Positions 43,660-53,884 of a DNA stretch of 64,000 nt are shown here, piece after piece. This DNA is from Paragordius varius (taxonomy: Eukaryota > Nematomorpha). Position numbers and translations under genes: made by a program. The DNA is taken from NCBI GenBank assembly GCA_964247055.1, contig OZ176060.1:434001-498000 (forward strand), in the 5' to 3' direction. The number at the start of each line of letters is the position of its first letter. Positions within the stretch are counted from its first letter, which is position 1. Under the pieces are notes generated by a model. That model worked only from the letters and a program-made list of their open reading frames with translations, ran no database searches and was not told the DNA's origin.

Positions 43660-43985
43660 AGTCACTTTATTGATGGCTAATTAGCAATACAGTAGTGTAG
43701 AATATAAAACAAATCTTGTCCATAAATTGATAAACAAAATTAATGTTGTGATATAGGAAAAATATATATTTCACACCGTTTGTTGTTTTTTATTCATATA
43801 TTACTGTAATGCCAACTGGCCAAAAATAATGCGAAGTGGCCAACAATAAAAAGGGTACTGTATATACTCTAAGTTTTCTATCTATATAACAAATAGGCTA
43901 TACGGTTTAATCGCGAGCCACGCTTTTTTATTGTTATCAGTTTGAACCTATCAGCCAATTACGTTTTAATCTTTGAAAGAACGAA
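43660..43985. repeat. MITE-2 and tail, copy 4
   Basis: The clearest copy of the palindromic core: GTCACTTTATTGATGGCTAA, TTAGCAATACAGTAGTGTAG, TTTCACACCGTTTGTTGTTT, GCGAAGTGGCCAACAATAAA, then GGTACTGTATATACTCTAAG and the tail. It directly follows the MITE-1 end. Confidence 0.75.
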
Positions 43986-44140
43986 TCTTAAAATATGTAT
44001 TTGATTGTGTTACCAATATACAGGTCTATATTACGCTTAGTTTAAAACAATTAGTTATATTATGAAGGTTTAGTATGGTTATTTTTCAAAAAAAAATGTT
44101 CTTTTTATATTTTTCGTTTTGTTTCTATTTCAATTTTTAT
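43986..44140. mobile_element. MITE-1, right half
   Basis: GATTGTGTTACCAATATACA, GAAGGTTTAGTATGGTTATT, CTTTTTATATTTTTCGTTTT and TTCTATTTCAATTTTTATAT. Interrupted on the left by the MITE-2 tail. Confidence 0.65.
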
Positions 44141-44254
44141 ATTTTGACATTGAGAATATATCTCCTGCTAACAAAACTCTTAATTTATTGATTTTGGCTA
44201 AATTTTTATATAAGGAATATTTTAATTAATAATTATTCATGCTAACAAATAAAT

Positions 44255-44520
44255 TTATCCGATTTTATAAATAGATGGCAATATATTGAAATATATCTCT
44301 CTTTGAAGAATGTCAATATTAGACTTAAATTGATAATTTTTAATATGCTTAATTATTGTCTTATTCGTATCGCTCTCGAATTATTTAAAAAAATGTCATA
44401 TAAAAACATTAATTTAATAAAATTGTAATATATTCTGCTTTTATCATCGTTTGTGAAGTCCTCATACTTTAACAAACTATTTCTAATTTTTGGTTAACAT
44501 TACACTTAATATAAAAAAAC
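44255..44520. repeat. Dispersed repeat G, copy 3, target of the LINE insertion
   Basis: It aligns with 29,080-29,345 up to ATAAAAAAACACTT and then switches abruptly to the U2-like sequence. Copy 2 therefore serves as an empty site for the LINE's 5' junction. Confidence 0.75.
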
Positions 44521-44564
44521 ACTTCGGCCTCTTGGCTAAGATCAAAGTGTCGTCCCTTCTTACC
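44521..44564 (+). ncRNA. U2 snRNA 5'-end-like sequence (fragment, not a functional gene)
   Basis: ACTTCGGCCTCTTGGCTAAG, then ATCAAAGTGTCGTCCCTTCT, closely follows the first 45 or so bases of U2 snRNA (CUUCUCGGCCUUUUGGCUAA, then GAUCAAGUGUAGUAUCUGUU). The branch-site-pairing GUAGUA is not kept, and nothing after about base 45 matches U2. It is the first sequence of the LINE block. It may be a captured U2 5' end, a relic of a U2 target site, or chance-assisted convergence on the stem I loop. Confidence 0.6.
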
Positions 44565-44708
44565 TTAAATTCTTAATAAAATTAATTAAACTTGATCTTA
44601 TGCCATCTTTTATACTTTTACAAAATTTAACTATCCTTCTTTAATTCATTGCACTTTCATACCTTTTTTTGTAATTTTTGTGCCTTTTTAAATCTCTCCC
44701 CCCTTTGG

Positions 44709-44870
44709 TAAAGTTCGCGCCCCTCTTAATTGTTTCTTGTTTACCCCCTTTTTTAAAATTTCGCGCGCCTCTTAATTGTTTTTTGTTTACCCCCTTTTTT
44801 AAAATTTCGCGCTTTTCCTAACCTTTTTCTAACGGCTTTTTGTTTATTTCCCCCCTTTTTTAAATATTCC
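44709..44870. repeat. 46-bp pyrimidine-rich tandem repeat in LINE 5' UTR
   Basis: About three units: TTCGCGC(C/G)CCTCTTAATT, then GTTTTTTGTTTACCCCCTTT, with starts spaced 46 bases apart (44,714, 44,760 and 44,806). The third unit has diverged. The lysine/arginine-rich frame on the other strand is an artefact of the composition. Confidence 0.75.
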
Positions 44871-45148
44871 CTCCCTTTTGCTTTAAATTCGCGCTTTGGC
44901 CATTTTTTTAAACGGTTTTTGTTAACTTTCTCCATTTTTGTTAATTGTTATTTGAAATTCGCGCCTCTCTTTATTATCTTTTATTCGCATGTTGTTTTTA
45001 CTCTTAATTGTGTGTCTCTGAATTCCCGGCCCCCTTTGGCTATATTAATTATCCGGGTGATTAGGACTTTATTTATTTCCATTCTTTAATCCTTTGATCC
45101 ATCTAAATTTCTTTCCAATATTATACATTGTTTATTTTTATTTTAGAT

Positions 45149-45709
45149 ATGATATCTACCAACATTATTAGCTCCAACAACATACAAATCATGTCTTCCC
45201 CTTACAATAAGTGATTATGATAATCGACTAGTGTACTGCAAGACAACCTTCTGCCATACCTCTGTCACCACGGTCAATTCTCAAAGCCATCCATCATACT
45301 GCTTCAACCCGTTCACAGCTCCTACATATGAATTGGCTCTTTCTATGAACTCCAATAGCCATCTATCCGTTCATCCCAAATTTATGTCAACGTGCCCTCA
45401 ACTACCAATCAAGCCAAATCTCCCAGCTCAAACATTAAACGCAAGACCATCCTTGATCTTGACCATCCAGCCAGCAAAATGCTTAAGATAAATAATAATG
45501 ATGATGATAATGATGGCGACCTATTGGAGGTGATGCTACATCAACCTACCCTGCAAGACATAACCCTATCTTTTTAATTTTCACGGCCTGACCATTTCAT
45601 ATGTCCGTTTAAATCTTGTAATCCTCAGTTTCGTTGTAAATCCTGGACTGCTCAGAGACAGTCTCTTCTACGTCATATTACGCTGGTCCATAAAGAACTA
45701 ATCAAAATA
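45149..45709 (+). pseudogene. LINE N-terminal ORF with C2H2 finger
   Basis: An ATG at 45,149 opens only a short frame. Further on, one frame from 45,392 runs through an acidic stretch (NNNDDDNDGDLLEV) to a stop at 45,575-45,577 and continues in the same frame with SRPDHFICPFKSCNPQF, QRQSLLRHITLVHKELIK. The C-x4-C...H-x4-H spacing is that of N-terminal fingers of R2/NeSL-group LINE proteins, which bind the DNA target. Polar, Ser/Pro/Thr-rich sequence precedes it, as in those families. The in-frame stop and at least one frame change upstream mean it is not functional. Confidence 0.65.
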
Positions 45710-45744
45710 GTTAATATTTGCATTTTTAATATTGCAAAGTATTA

Positions 45745-45879
45745 ATTAGATATATCTACCATCGTTATTAAATAGCTTATGGAGGAAAAATTAAGGTTTA
45801 AAAAAGTATGGTTGTCTTTTGGAAAAAATATATGTCTTTTTATTTTTACGTTTTGTCCGTATAATTTCAATTTTTACTG
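45745..45879. mobile_element. MITE-1, right half, upstream of zinc-finger copy 2
   Basis: GAAAAATTAAGGTTTAAAAA, GTATGGTTGTC, TACGTTTTGTCCGTATAATT then TCAATTTTTACTG. It occupies the place of the full MITE-1 at 15,949-16,202 in the duplicate. Confidence 0.8.
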
Positions 45880-46057
45880 TGTTAAGAATAAATAATTTTT
45901 TAGTGAGTTTAATTACAGGTCATATTTGCAAAGTTAATAATTAATTATATAATCATTAATATTTATGTCTATTAACTTGATTTTAAACCATTTTGTTGGG
46001 CTGTGTAGATTTTTCATCATTTATAAATTATTTTTTATAAATGAAACATATATTTTA

Positions 46058-46900
46058 GATTTTGGCGACTCGACCTACAAACTTTGGTGTGATCTCTATA
46101 CTAAGCTTTATAAAGTAGAACTCAAAAATCACAAGAAACGTATATTGATCGATATAAACCGGCCTCATTTCTTGATTTATTGGAAAATAAAGATTTCACA
46201 AACGATGATTTACGGATAATTCTGAACGCTTCTTTATATAACCTTTGTTATTTAAGGGAACATAAAAGCGAATATACCTTACAAAATAATAATTCAAATG
46301 ATGAAAACACCGAAACCATCAAAGATACCCTAATAATTAATTTAATAGGAGAACAGACGGAACCTTTAGATCTTTCGCTACAAAAACCACCAAAAACAAA
46401 AAATAATCAATTTCGACCAAATGTGCATTTTTGCAAAAATGAGAGTGATAATAATTTTAATAATGTAAAGCCTGAAAATATGAAAAATCCTATAGAGCCC
46501 GGGAAAAATGTCTGAATGTATGCAATGTAACAAAAAATATAAAGAGCGGGATTAGTTTATCATAATAAATCTGTTCATGAACGAATTAAACGTGTAAGAT
46601 ATGTTGTAAAATGTTTTCCAGAAGCCATCTTGCTAGGCACATATATTCAGTTCATGAGAAAATTAAACATGAATGTCCGATTTGAAAAAAAGAATATACT
46701 CAAAAATGCTATCTTGCAACACATATTCAATCTGTACATGAACAAATAAAACATCCATGTCCCATTTGTAAATACGAGTTTTCACGAAAAGAAAGTCTTG
46801 GAAGGCACATAAAATCTCTTCATGAACAAATTTAAAGTGAATGTCCGATTTGTAATAAGAAATATGCCAAAAAAAACTATCTTGCAAAACACATAAAATC
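46058..46900 (+). pseudogene. C2H2 zinc-finger protein with PLDLS motif, copy 2
   Basis: The exon after TATTTTAG starts DFGDSTYKLWCDLYTKLYKV, as in copy 1. An indel near 46,130-46,150 shifts the frame. 46,180-46,515 is then open: ENKDFTNDDLRIILNASLYN and EPLDLSLQKPPK (PLDLS at 46,373-46,387), followed by a stop. The finger region is recognisable but fragmented over several frames: CMQCNKKYKE, then SHLARHIYSVHEKIKHECP, CPICKYEFSRKESLGRHIKS and NKKYAKKNYLAKHIKS. Finger order parallels copy 1, and some residues lost there (the Ile in GRHIKS) survive here, so each copy decayed separately after duplication. No functional product is expected. Confidence 0.75.
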
Positions 46901-46924
46901 AATTTTCCAAAAATATTGCGAGGT

Positions 46925-47190
46925 ATTAACAATAAAGTCGGTACTGTATATATACTCTAATTTTTCATATAACAAATAGGTTCTACGGTAATCGGCATGC
47001 CACGCTTTTTCAATATAATTGTCAGTTTAAACTTTACAGAATATTACGTTTCACTCGTAAAAAAAACCATTAAGCATTAAGAAATAAATAAAATATTTGC
47101 ATAAAAATTCAAAAATAAGATAAATAAAATGATTTATATATTTTTGGCCATATAGGTGTATATAGTTCAGAAAAAGGGAACTTATAAATA
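46925..47190. repeat. MITE-2 tail, copy 5
   Basis: TCGGTACTGTATATATACTC, CAAATAGGTTCTACGGTAAT, TCGGCATGCCACGCTTTTTC and AAACCATTAAGCATTAAGAA. The palindromic core is missing. Confidence 0.65.
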
Positions 47191-48378
47191 CAAAAACAAA
47201 GTTGTGTATATAATAATTTTCACAGATTTTTTGATTCTTTAATAATTGTATTAAAGGTGTATTTTTGGTATATTAAACATAGGAATAAGAAATATTAAAA
47301 ATGAAATATATCCATATATAATTCAAACTACAATAATCTCTCATATACATATAAAATTGAGATTATACAGACAAAATTAAAATGTTAAAACAAACTTTTT
47401 AAAAGTGTTTTCCTTAATAAATCAAATTTAAGATTGAAATAGAGACATGTAATATGGTAATTAATCTATTATGTAATTACAATTGAATTAATAATTATAC
47501 AGATAAAAGTAGGATTTTCATAATAAATTGTCTTTTCGTTTTGTCTGTAAAATTTTAAATTTTAATAACTATATCAAATATATTGAATAACCTATCAATC
47601 TCATATACAAAATATTGTTGGTTTTTAAAAATTAAAATCTGTATTGTAATGTTTAAATTATGTGGTCTAATATTATTTTAAGATTTATTAAGACTAACGT
47701 GTAATTTATATTATATATAAAATAATAATAATTGAAAGTATACGGACAAAACACAAAAATAAATATTGTTTTAAAATTTTTCCTTTTAAATTGAAAAGTA
47801 TAAAAAAGAGATGTATATTGGACATCAACTATTTATTTTACAATTATAATTAGATTTAAGATAAAAAACCTGTTAAATAAAAAATAGATGTAATTTTTGA
47901 AAAATTATCCCTATATTTTTACGTGTCGGTATAATTTAACTGTAAATAGATGGCTTATGAACTTTCAAATTTATATTCAAAAAAGTAAAATTTATCAGTA
48001 AAGTGCATATTACATTTTTATTAGCGCAAATATATTTTAAATAAAATTAGTGATTAATTAACTTTGGATATGGTATAAATTGTTTTATATTAATGGGTTC
48101 TTACGTTTGCTTTTTGTACACCCGTTTTTTCATGAATTAAAATTTTTGCCTAAAATACTTCCTGAAAAAATTTAATATAATTTAAATCATTTCATTATTG
48201 TAATAAATTAACACAATAAGTGTAATTTATTTTAGTAATAATATTTTTATTGGTATTTTATATAAGTATCATTTTTTATAATTTTATAGCCACTATTTAT
48301 CATGTTTCGAATAAAGTTCAAATATTTTCTCTAATAAATACTCTATTTATATAATTCAAATGATATAATTTTCAATTT

Positions 48379-48647
48379 CAGTTAAAATTAAAATTATACC
48401 GACAAGGGGTAATATCATAAAACCATTTATTATTAAAAGACAATGATACTTCAAATTCTATTAAAATAATTTAATTACAATCGTATACTACATACTTGTT
48501 TATATTAATTTACATCTTTATTTCCTACTTTATAATATAAAAGAATGAGTTATCATTATAAAAATAAAATTCAAAAAAAGTATGGCAGTCTTTTAAAAAA
48601 ATAATTGTCTTTTTATTTTTACGTCTCGGTAGTTTCAATTTTTACTG
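48379..48647. mobile_element. MITE-1, full length
   Basis: Left end CAGTTAAAATTAAAATTATA, right end GTAGTTTCAATTTTTACTG followed by TA. 269 bp; inner arms are diverged. Confidence 0.75.
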
Positions 48648-48713
48648 TACTTCTACCGAATAACTCTAATATCAGGGATAATATTTGTTGATAAAATATA
48701 TCAATATTTTTAG

Positions 48714-49184
48714 AAAATCACAAATTTTTTAGCGGAAAACGCCATCTTTATGGTAAATATTTAACATATTATGGAAATTATTTCTTTTAGCCTACCTTTG
48801 CAATTAGAAGTTATAGTACTTCCTATCAAGCATAAGGTGGCTTTATGAAACGAAAATTTAAAGGGGACAGTGTTTACCACGTGTCATAGTGTGAGACGCG
48901 TTTCGTCCTTTTTGTGGACTCATCAGCCACACATAATGAGCACGGGTAAACACTGTCGTTAAAAGTTTGTATATATACTGAGTATTTTAAAATTTTAAAC
49001 CAATTACAGTTGGTGAAAGAGAAAACAGAGAACTTTAGCCCGGAGAGGGCAACTGATTGTACTTAGATTAAGCCAATTATCATATCTCCTTTTTATCCAT
49101 TAGCCAGGATGGGGCTTATATGAATAAAAAATCACAAATTTTTTTTAGCGGAAAACGCTATCTTTATAGAAAATATTTAACATA
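48714..49184. repeat. Short element with 55-bp direct repeats enclosing a ribozyme
   Basis: 48,714-48,768 and 49,127-49,184 are near-identical direct repeats (AAATCACAAATTTTTTAGCG, GAAAACGC.ATCTTTAT, AAATATTTAACATA) whose starts lie 413 bp apart. Between them are a ribozyme-bearing palindrome (48,866-48,957) and a less AT-rich stretch (TAGCCCGGAGAGGGCAAC, ATTAGCCAGGATGGGGCTTA). The layout equals one 413-bp unit plus the first 55 bp of the next, as left by a tandem-repeat or circular-RNA type element; repeats flanking an inserted retroelement are the alternative. No ORF. Confidence 0.65.
48866..48957 (-). ncRNA. Hammerhead ribozyme (type I)
   Basis: On the minus strand the conserved core is complete: CUGAUGA (48,926-48,920), stem II GUCC/GGAC with a 7-nt loop ACAAAAA, GAAA (48,904-48,901), then a minimal stem III in CGCGUC with the expected cleavage after GUC (between 48,895 and 48,894). 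Stem I is closed by GUGUGG/UCACAC next to the core, an internal loop (CUCAUUAU / UAUGA), CGUG/CACG, and a perfect 13-bp outer helix, GACAGUGUUUACC with GGUAAACACUGUC. ACGCGU is self-complementary, as in metazoan repeat-borne hammerheads that act as dimers. Such ribozymes are known from retrozymes, Penelope-like elements and HHR satellites. Every core base needed for activity is present. Confidence 0.88.
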
Positions 49185-49189
49185 ATTGT

Positions 49190-49920
49190 TTTTGAAATAT
49201 TTTATCGTTTAAATATAATTTTTTAAAACTAACTACTTTATAATTTTACATTTAAAAATATTAAATATATTTTAAAACTTATCTTATATAAAATTGTATT
49301 TTATTTTAAATTTTTAATTAATCTCGATAATTTATTAATAATTTAAATAAATCATATTAGATTATGTTGAAAAAACTTTTTTGATAAAAAATTGTATTTT
49401 TAATTACAGTAATAATGTCATTTTTTATTACTGAGAGAAAACAATATAACAATCCTTTGTATTGACATCAATATTATTATTGAAAAAATCTTCTTAGAAG
49501 ATAGCATAATATAAAGCAGGGGGACCAACACGCGCCCCTTCAAAACTTTATGTGCGGACAGCGAAAAATTTGAAATCTATAATTTGCAAAAACTTGTTCA
49601 CAAAATCCAGAAATTTTGATAATTACACTTCTTTATACGAGAAATATTGTTGCCCTCCGTTCTCTTAATCGGAAACGTAAATTTCATATTTTTAAATGTT
49701 TTTAGATATTAAATAGGCAGCGCATATTAGTTTTGAATTTATAATGAAAATGAGTTATATTTATTCACTACTATCTTTGTTTTATTGATAAATTATATAA
49801 TTTCAAAGCAGTTAATTTATTTTATTTCTTAATACAGTTTTAATTGATATACAGACAACTTAAAAATATGAAAACAAATATTTTTTACTAAGTTGTTTTT
49901 TGAGCTCAATATATTAATTC
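49190..49920. other. AT-rich, nothing recognised
   Basis: One GC-richer patch occurs near 49,520-49,560 (GGGGGACCAACACGCGCCCC). A degenerate MITE-1 left end is possible at about 49,843-49,900 (CAGTTTTAATTGATATACAG). No gene. Confidence 0.45.
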
Positions 49921-49924
49921 TTTG

Positions 49925-50606
49925 GTTAAAAATTGCAAAGTAGGTAAAGTTTATGCTAAACACAATCATTACAATTTTCACAATTGCAACAATACAATTT
50001 AAATGCAAAAAATGTTTATAGGATATCTTTTGAAAAATTCTTTAATTTTTTACATTTTGGTGTATAATCATGATTTATACTAATTATAAAAAAACTCCCC
50101 CTATGTTGCTATTGATACCCAAATATGGACAAAAACAGCATTTTAACAAAATATATTTTTCGGATGTTTCTTAAAAATGTGTATATTTTTTATGCGAAAT
50201 TGCTTTTAAAATAAAGCTCGAAGTCATTCAAAATTTAATTAAATGTTTTTCGACTTTTATTTTATGAATTCTAGCTTAATATAAATGAAATACATGGTGA
50301 AATAAACTAAATTTCTATTATAATTGCACAAGATATAATGATAATTCAAAAAAATGTATTTATTTCATAAAAATATCAATATTCAATTTTTTCTGTTATT
50401 GTAAATGGTGAGTTAATATTATAACATATGTTTTTTTACATTCCTAGCGAGTTTTGTTTTAACGAATTAATATATATTATAAATACATACTAAACATTAA
50501 GATGGCATATTCAGCTATTTTATATTCATATTATCTAGTCAACTTAATATCTGATATAATAAGATATATTACGGAAATGATACTGCATATATCAGAAAAA
50601 TAGAGT

Positions 50607-50637
<31 letters not shown>

Positions 50638-50890
50638 TTATGAAGGTAATTTTTATCAAAGATAATCATGACGGTATTTTCATAAACAACTACTATGCTT
50701 CTAAAATAAAAACGTTATTTGAATCCTAAATTTAAATATATTTTCACTACAATTTGTATCCATGCAAAAATATTACTAACATATTTGCATAATTACCAAC
50801 ACATATAATAATACTCGACTACAGCTATCGTGAAATTTGGCTTGAAGCACCAAATAAAGTCAAATTATGTCAAAGATAATAATTAGAATT
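49925..50890. repeat. Duplicated block H, second copy
   Basis: It aligns with 6,190-7,130 (TTTATGCTAAACACAATCAT, CCTATGTTGCTATTGATACC, CCAAATATGGACAAAAACA). It includes a (TA)n run at 50,607-50,632. Confidence 0.7.
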
Positions 50891-50999
50891 TACGTAAAAA
50901 TTATGACCTTCTTAACAGTTTTTAACAATTTCACTTTAGTTATAGAATTTTCAATTATGTAAATTTAATTTTTAGGAAAATTTTGTAATTTAATTGCTT

Positions 51000-51575
51000 C
51001 AGTTATATCTGAACATCCTCCCTTAGTATATGTAAATAAAAAGAAGCTTATGGTTAAGATACTAAGTGTAAAGTAACATTTCTGAAACAACTTTTTTTGA
51101 CATACCATTGAAAGATTAATTTAGCATCTTTCTTTTTACAAATGCATGACCGGTTATATTATAAATTAATAATATAGATGGCGGTTTTTTATAAGGGACA
51201 GCCATATATTTAATATCTTTAACTAAATATAATTTAATTGATTTAACTAAAAAGTTGATCTTTACAGGGTTAAAAATAGCAACTTTCTTATATCCATAAA
51301 GATTATAATCATTAAATATTTTTCAAATATAAATACTATACTATCGCCGATATGGCTCTTAAAGTCTCTTAGATATTTTTAATTTTTGGCTATAAATATA
51401 TATTTCTTTAATATATCATTTTGGGGTAATTTCATACTCCAAGGCCCTTAATAATTTAATACCTTAATAAATATTTTTAGCACTGGGCTCCTTTTCAATA
51501 TATGCCTTTTAGTATGATGCATTTTTTTTACAACATCTCAAACTTTTTCGCCGCTATTTTTTTATATCTTTTAAA
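51000..51575. repeat. Dispersed repeat L, inverted copy
   Basis: Its minus strand aligns with 26,590-27,150 (ACAGGGTTAAAAATAGCAAC, CAAACTTTTTCGCCGCTATT). Repeat G copy 4 follows at 51,635-51,790, separated by a (TA)n run. Confidence 0.65.
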
Positions 51576-51634
51576 ATGTCAACCATACTTATTTTTAATT
51601 ATATATATATATATATTCTATCCATGTTAAATCA

Positions 51635-51790
51635 ATTTATCCGATTTCATAAATAGATGGCAAATATATCGATGTATATTTTCCCTTAGGCCATGTCAAT
51701 ATTAAGATTTTTTAATAATCTCATTCTCTGACAAATTATTTTTAATTTTTGGCTAACATTACACATAATATAATATATAAAAAATTAAAT
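51635..51790. repeat. Dispersed repeat G, copy 4 (partial)
   Basis: TTTCATAAATAGATGGCAAA, ATGTCAATATTAAG and AATTATTTTTAATTTTTGGC. An internal part is missing relative to copies 2 and 3. Confidence 0.6.
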
Positions 51791-51929
51791 ATAATGTGCT
51801 AAATGACTGAAAAAATATAATTTATTTAAATATATTATCAATTTTAATGAGATTATCATGTCCGCAATATTCATGATCCTGCAACTCATTCATTAAATTA
51901 TAGGCCGCATTAGTGTTTATTTATATATA

Positions 51930-53268
51930 CCATTTCCCAGTCTAAATAAACGTTTTCCCAGTCAATCGAAACATTATCCCAGTCAATCGAAACGTTTTCC
52001 CAGTCAAGAGAAACATTTTCCCAGTCAATAAAAACATTTTCCCAATTAATAAAAACGTTTTCCCAGTCAATAAAATCGGTTTTTATTTTTGATAATAAAT
52101 ATCAAAACAAGATAGAAAAATAACTTTTAACCATTATCAGCGTAATATTAGGATATTATTTTTTATAAAAAAAACAATTATTGAATGAATATTTTCCAAG
52201 TATATTCCAGTGCTCAATCATTAATGACTTATTCTTTAAAAATTATATTTTTGGAATTTGAGATGTTTTTAAGATAATATTTTTTGATTTATTGATAGTT
52301 CGCATTAATATTTGCCGAACGCTTCTTCTAAACTTTTCGAATTTTTTCATATAAATAATGTAGGAAAAAATATTTAAAAAATAAATTTTTTCGATAAAAA
52401 TGTTTTTGATTAAAAAAAATTAATAAAGATATTAGAAAACAGGGGTGTCTAACCAAATGGCTTAGCGGGCCGCATTACTCAAAAAGCACAGCGTTCCGCA
52501 TTTGATATATTTCATTAATAATTTTTCGATTGGATATAAAACTGTAAAATACAAAAATATAACATTTTTTTTAATTTGTTACCAATTTAATAGACTCATT
52601 CAGAATAATTGAATAAGAAGTATGAATATTACTAAGATTTTGTGGGCATATTTTTGCATATAAATTTCCTAATTTTTAGCGGGCCGCATTAAGATACTCG
52701 GAAGGCTAGGCTAGGCCCCCGATGAACCAAATGATAAATATTATATTAGGGTAAAATTTATGTTTAAGATCCAATATGAAGTGCTAAATAATTAAGATAA
52801 AAATAGTATATTATTTTTAAATTATAATATTTCATCCGTAACTATAGATTTTGTAAGTTAGCCGCAAATAATGCCATCAATAAAAAAATATTATCTTCAT
52901 ATTCCAATAATATAACTTTTAAAGAATAAGCCATTAATGATTAAGTATGGAAGATAATTGGAAAATTGTCATTCAATAATTGTGTTTTTAATTAAAAATT
53001 ATCTCCATATATTACGCTGATAATGATCAAAAGTTATATTTATATCTTGTTTTGATATTTATCATTAAAATTAAAACCGTTTCGATAGACTGGGAAAATG
53101 TTTCGATTGACTGGGAAAACGTTTCGATTGACTAGGAAAACGTTTCGATTGACTGGGAAAACGTTTCGATTGACTGGGAAAATGTTTCGATTGACTAGGA
53201 AAACGTTTATTTAGACTGGGAAAATGTTTCGATTGACTAGGAAAACGTTTATTTAGACTGGGAAATGG
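51930..53268. mobile_element. Family-A element, complete ends, non-autonomous
   Basis: Inverted ends CCATTTCCCAGTC / GACTGGGAAATGG are flanked by TA at 51,928-51,929 and 53,269-53,270. Tandem 21-bp arrays occupy 51,930-52,075 and 53,080-53,268. Arms carry the TAATATTAGG block. The centre is replaced by a hAT-like MITE (52,443-52,725), with no transposase left. The open frames in the arrays (FPSQSK repeats) are translations of the 21-bp unit. Confidence 0.85.
52443..52725. mobile_element. hAT-like MITE nested in family A, second copy
   Basis: It starts CAGGGGTGTCTAACCAAATG and ends at GCGGGCCGCATTAAGATACT then CGGAAGGCTAGGC. Same position and orientation as 58-312. Confidence 0.65.
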
Positions 53269-53489
53269 TATATATTTATTTATAAACAGCAGTGAGTGTA
53301 ACAATGCGTACCTGATATAAATTTTATAATTTATATTATTAATATATTATTTAATCTATTTTCCTTTTTCAATCAATAACATTATTTACCCTCTAAAAAG
53401 TGTTTTTTAAGAACAGAAACAGATATAATTTATTAATATATAAAAATACAATTTAGAATATATGAAGAAAAGTGCTGCGCAACAATATT

Positions 53490-53881
53490 CAGCATGTGGA
53501 AGTTACATAGGAGTAAGGTAGAAAATAATAATACATCTAAATATATAAAACATAAAATAAATATAAAAAAAGAATATTATATATATAAAAATATTACAAT
53601 AATGCATGGGATGTTGGGTTGTTGTATATAAGGGAATTTCGACCGCTCATAAATATGTGATACATATCACAAGATGATTTGATAGTATTGGTAACTATTG
53701 ATTTCTTAAGTTGTGTAGGGTAACGAAACCTGATCTTCTCAAAAAGAACATCGTTTTTCGAATACCAGTAGCCGAGGCTCCCTACAATAACTAGGATGAC
53801 TTGGGTATTGCTAAGGTCAGTCTCTTGTAATTGATGAGCCATACAGCTATACTTCATTATTTTATTGTTGAAAGCCGTTTC
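53490..53881 (-). pseudogene. R2/NeSL-type LINE, 3' end with RLE C-terminus
   Basis: 87 codons from 53,857 read MKYSCMAHQLQETDLSNTQV, VGSLGYWYSKNDVLFEKIRF, YPTQLKKSIVTNTIKSSCDM and YHIFMSG, nearly the same as residues 97 onward of the 10.7-kb copy, followed by a matching 3' UTR that ends near GGAAGTTAC (53,499). The copy is truncated on its 5' side at 53,881, where unrelated AT-rich DNA begins. Close similarity to the 10.7-kb fragment indicates the same subfamily. Confidence 0.8.
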
Positions 53882-53884
53882 GTA

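Larger units (their letters stand above)
44521..45725 (+). mobile_element. RLE-type LINE, 5' portion with U2-like head
   Basis: A compositionally distinct block: a U2 snRNA-like start, a pyrimidine-rich 5' UTR with 46-bp tandem repeats, then coding sequence with an N-terminal zinc finger of the R2/NeSL type. It ends abruptly near 45,725 before any reverse transcriptase. Copies truncated at the 3' side are unusual for LINEs, so a later deletion probably removed the rest; the MITE-1 half at 45,760 marks the junction area. Confidence 0.65.
45880..48370. repeat. Segmental duplication, copy 2 (partner 16,203-19,200)
   Basis: It contains zinc-finger copy 2, a MITE-2 tail remnant (46,925-47,190) and two MITE-1-like palindromes (47,345-47,560; 47,710-47,945). 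Relative to copy 1 about 0.5 kb after the zinc fingers is missing. It lacks the 7.36-kb transposon and so shows the pre-insertion sequence near 48,350. Confidence 0.8.

Noticed and set aside
44521-44564. A functional U2 snRNA gene
   Set aside because: Similarity stops after about 45 bases, the branch-site-pairing GUAGUA is missing, and no Sm site or 3' half follows.
44753-44935. Lys/Arg-rich minus-strand ORF
   Set aside because: A composition artefact of the pyrimidine-rich 46-bp repeats on the other strand.
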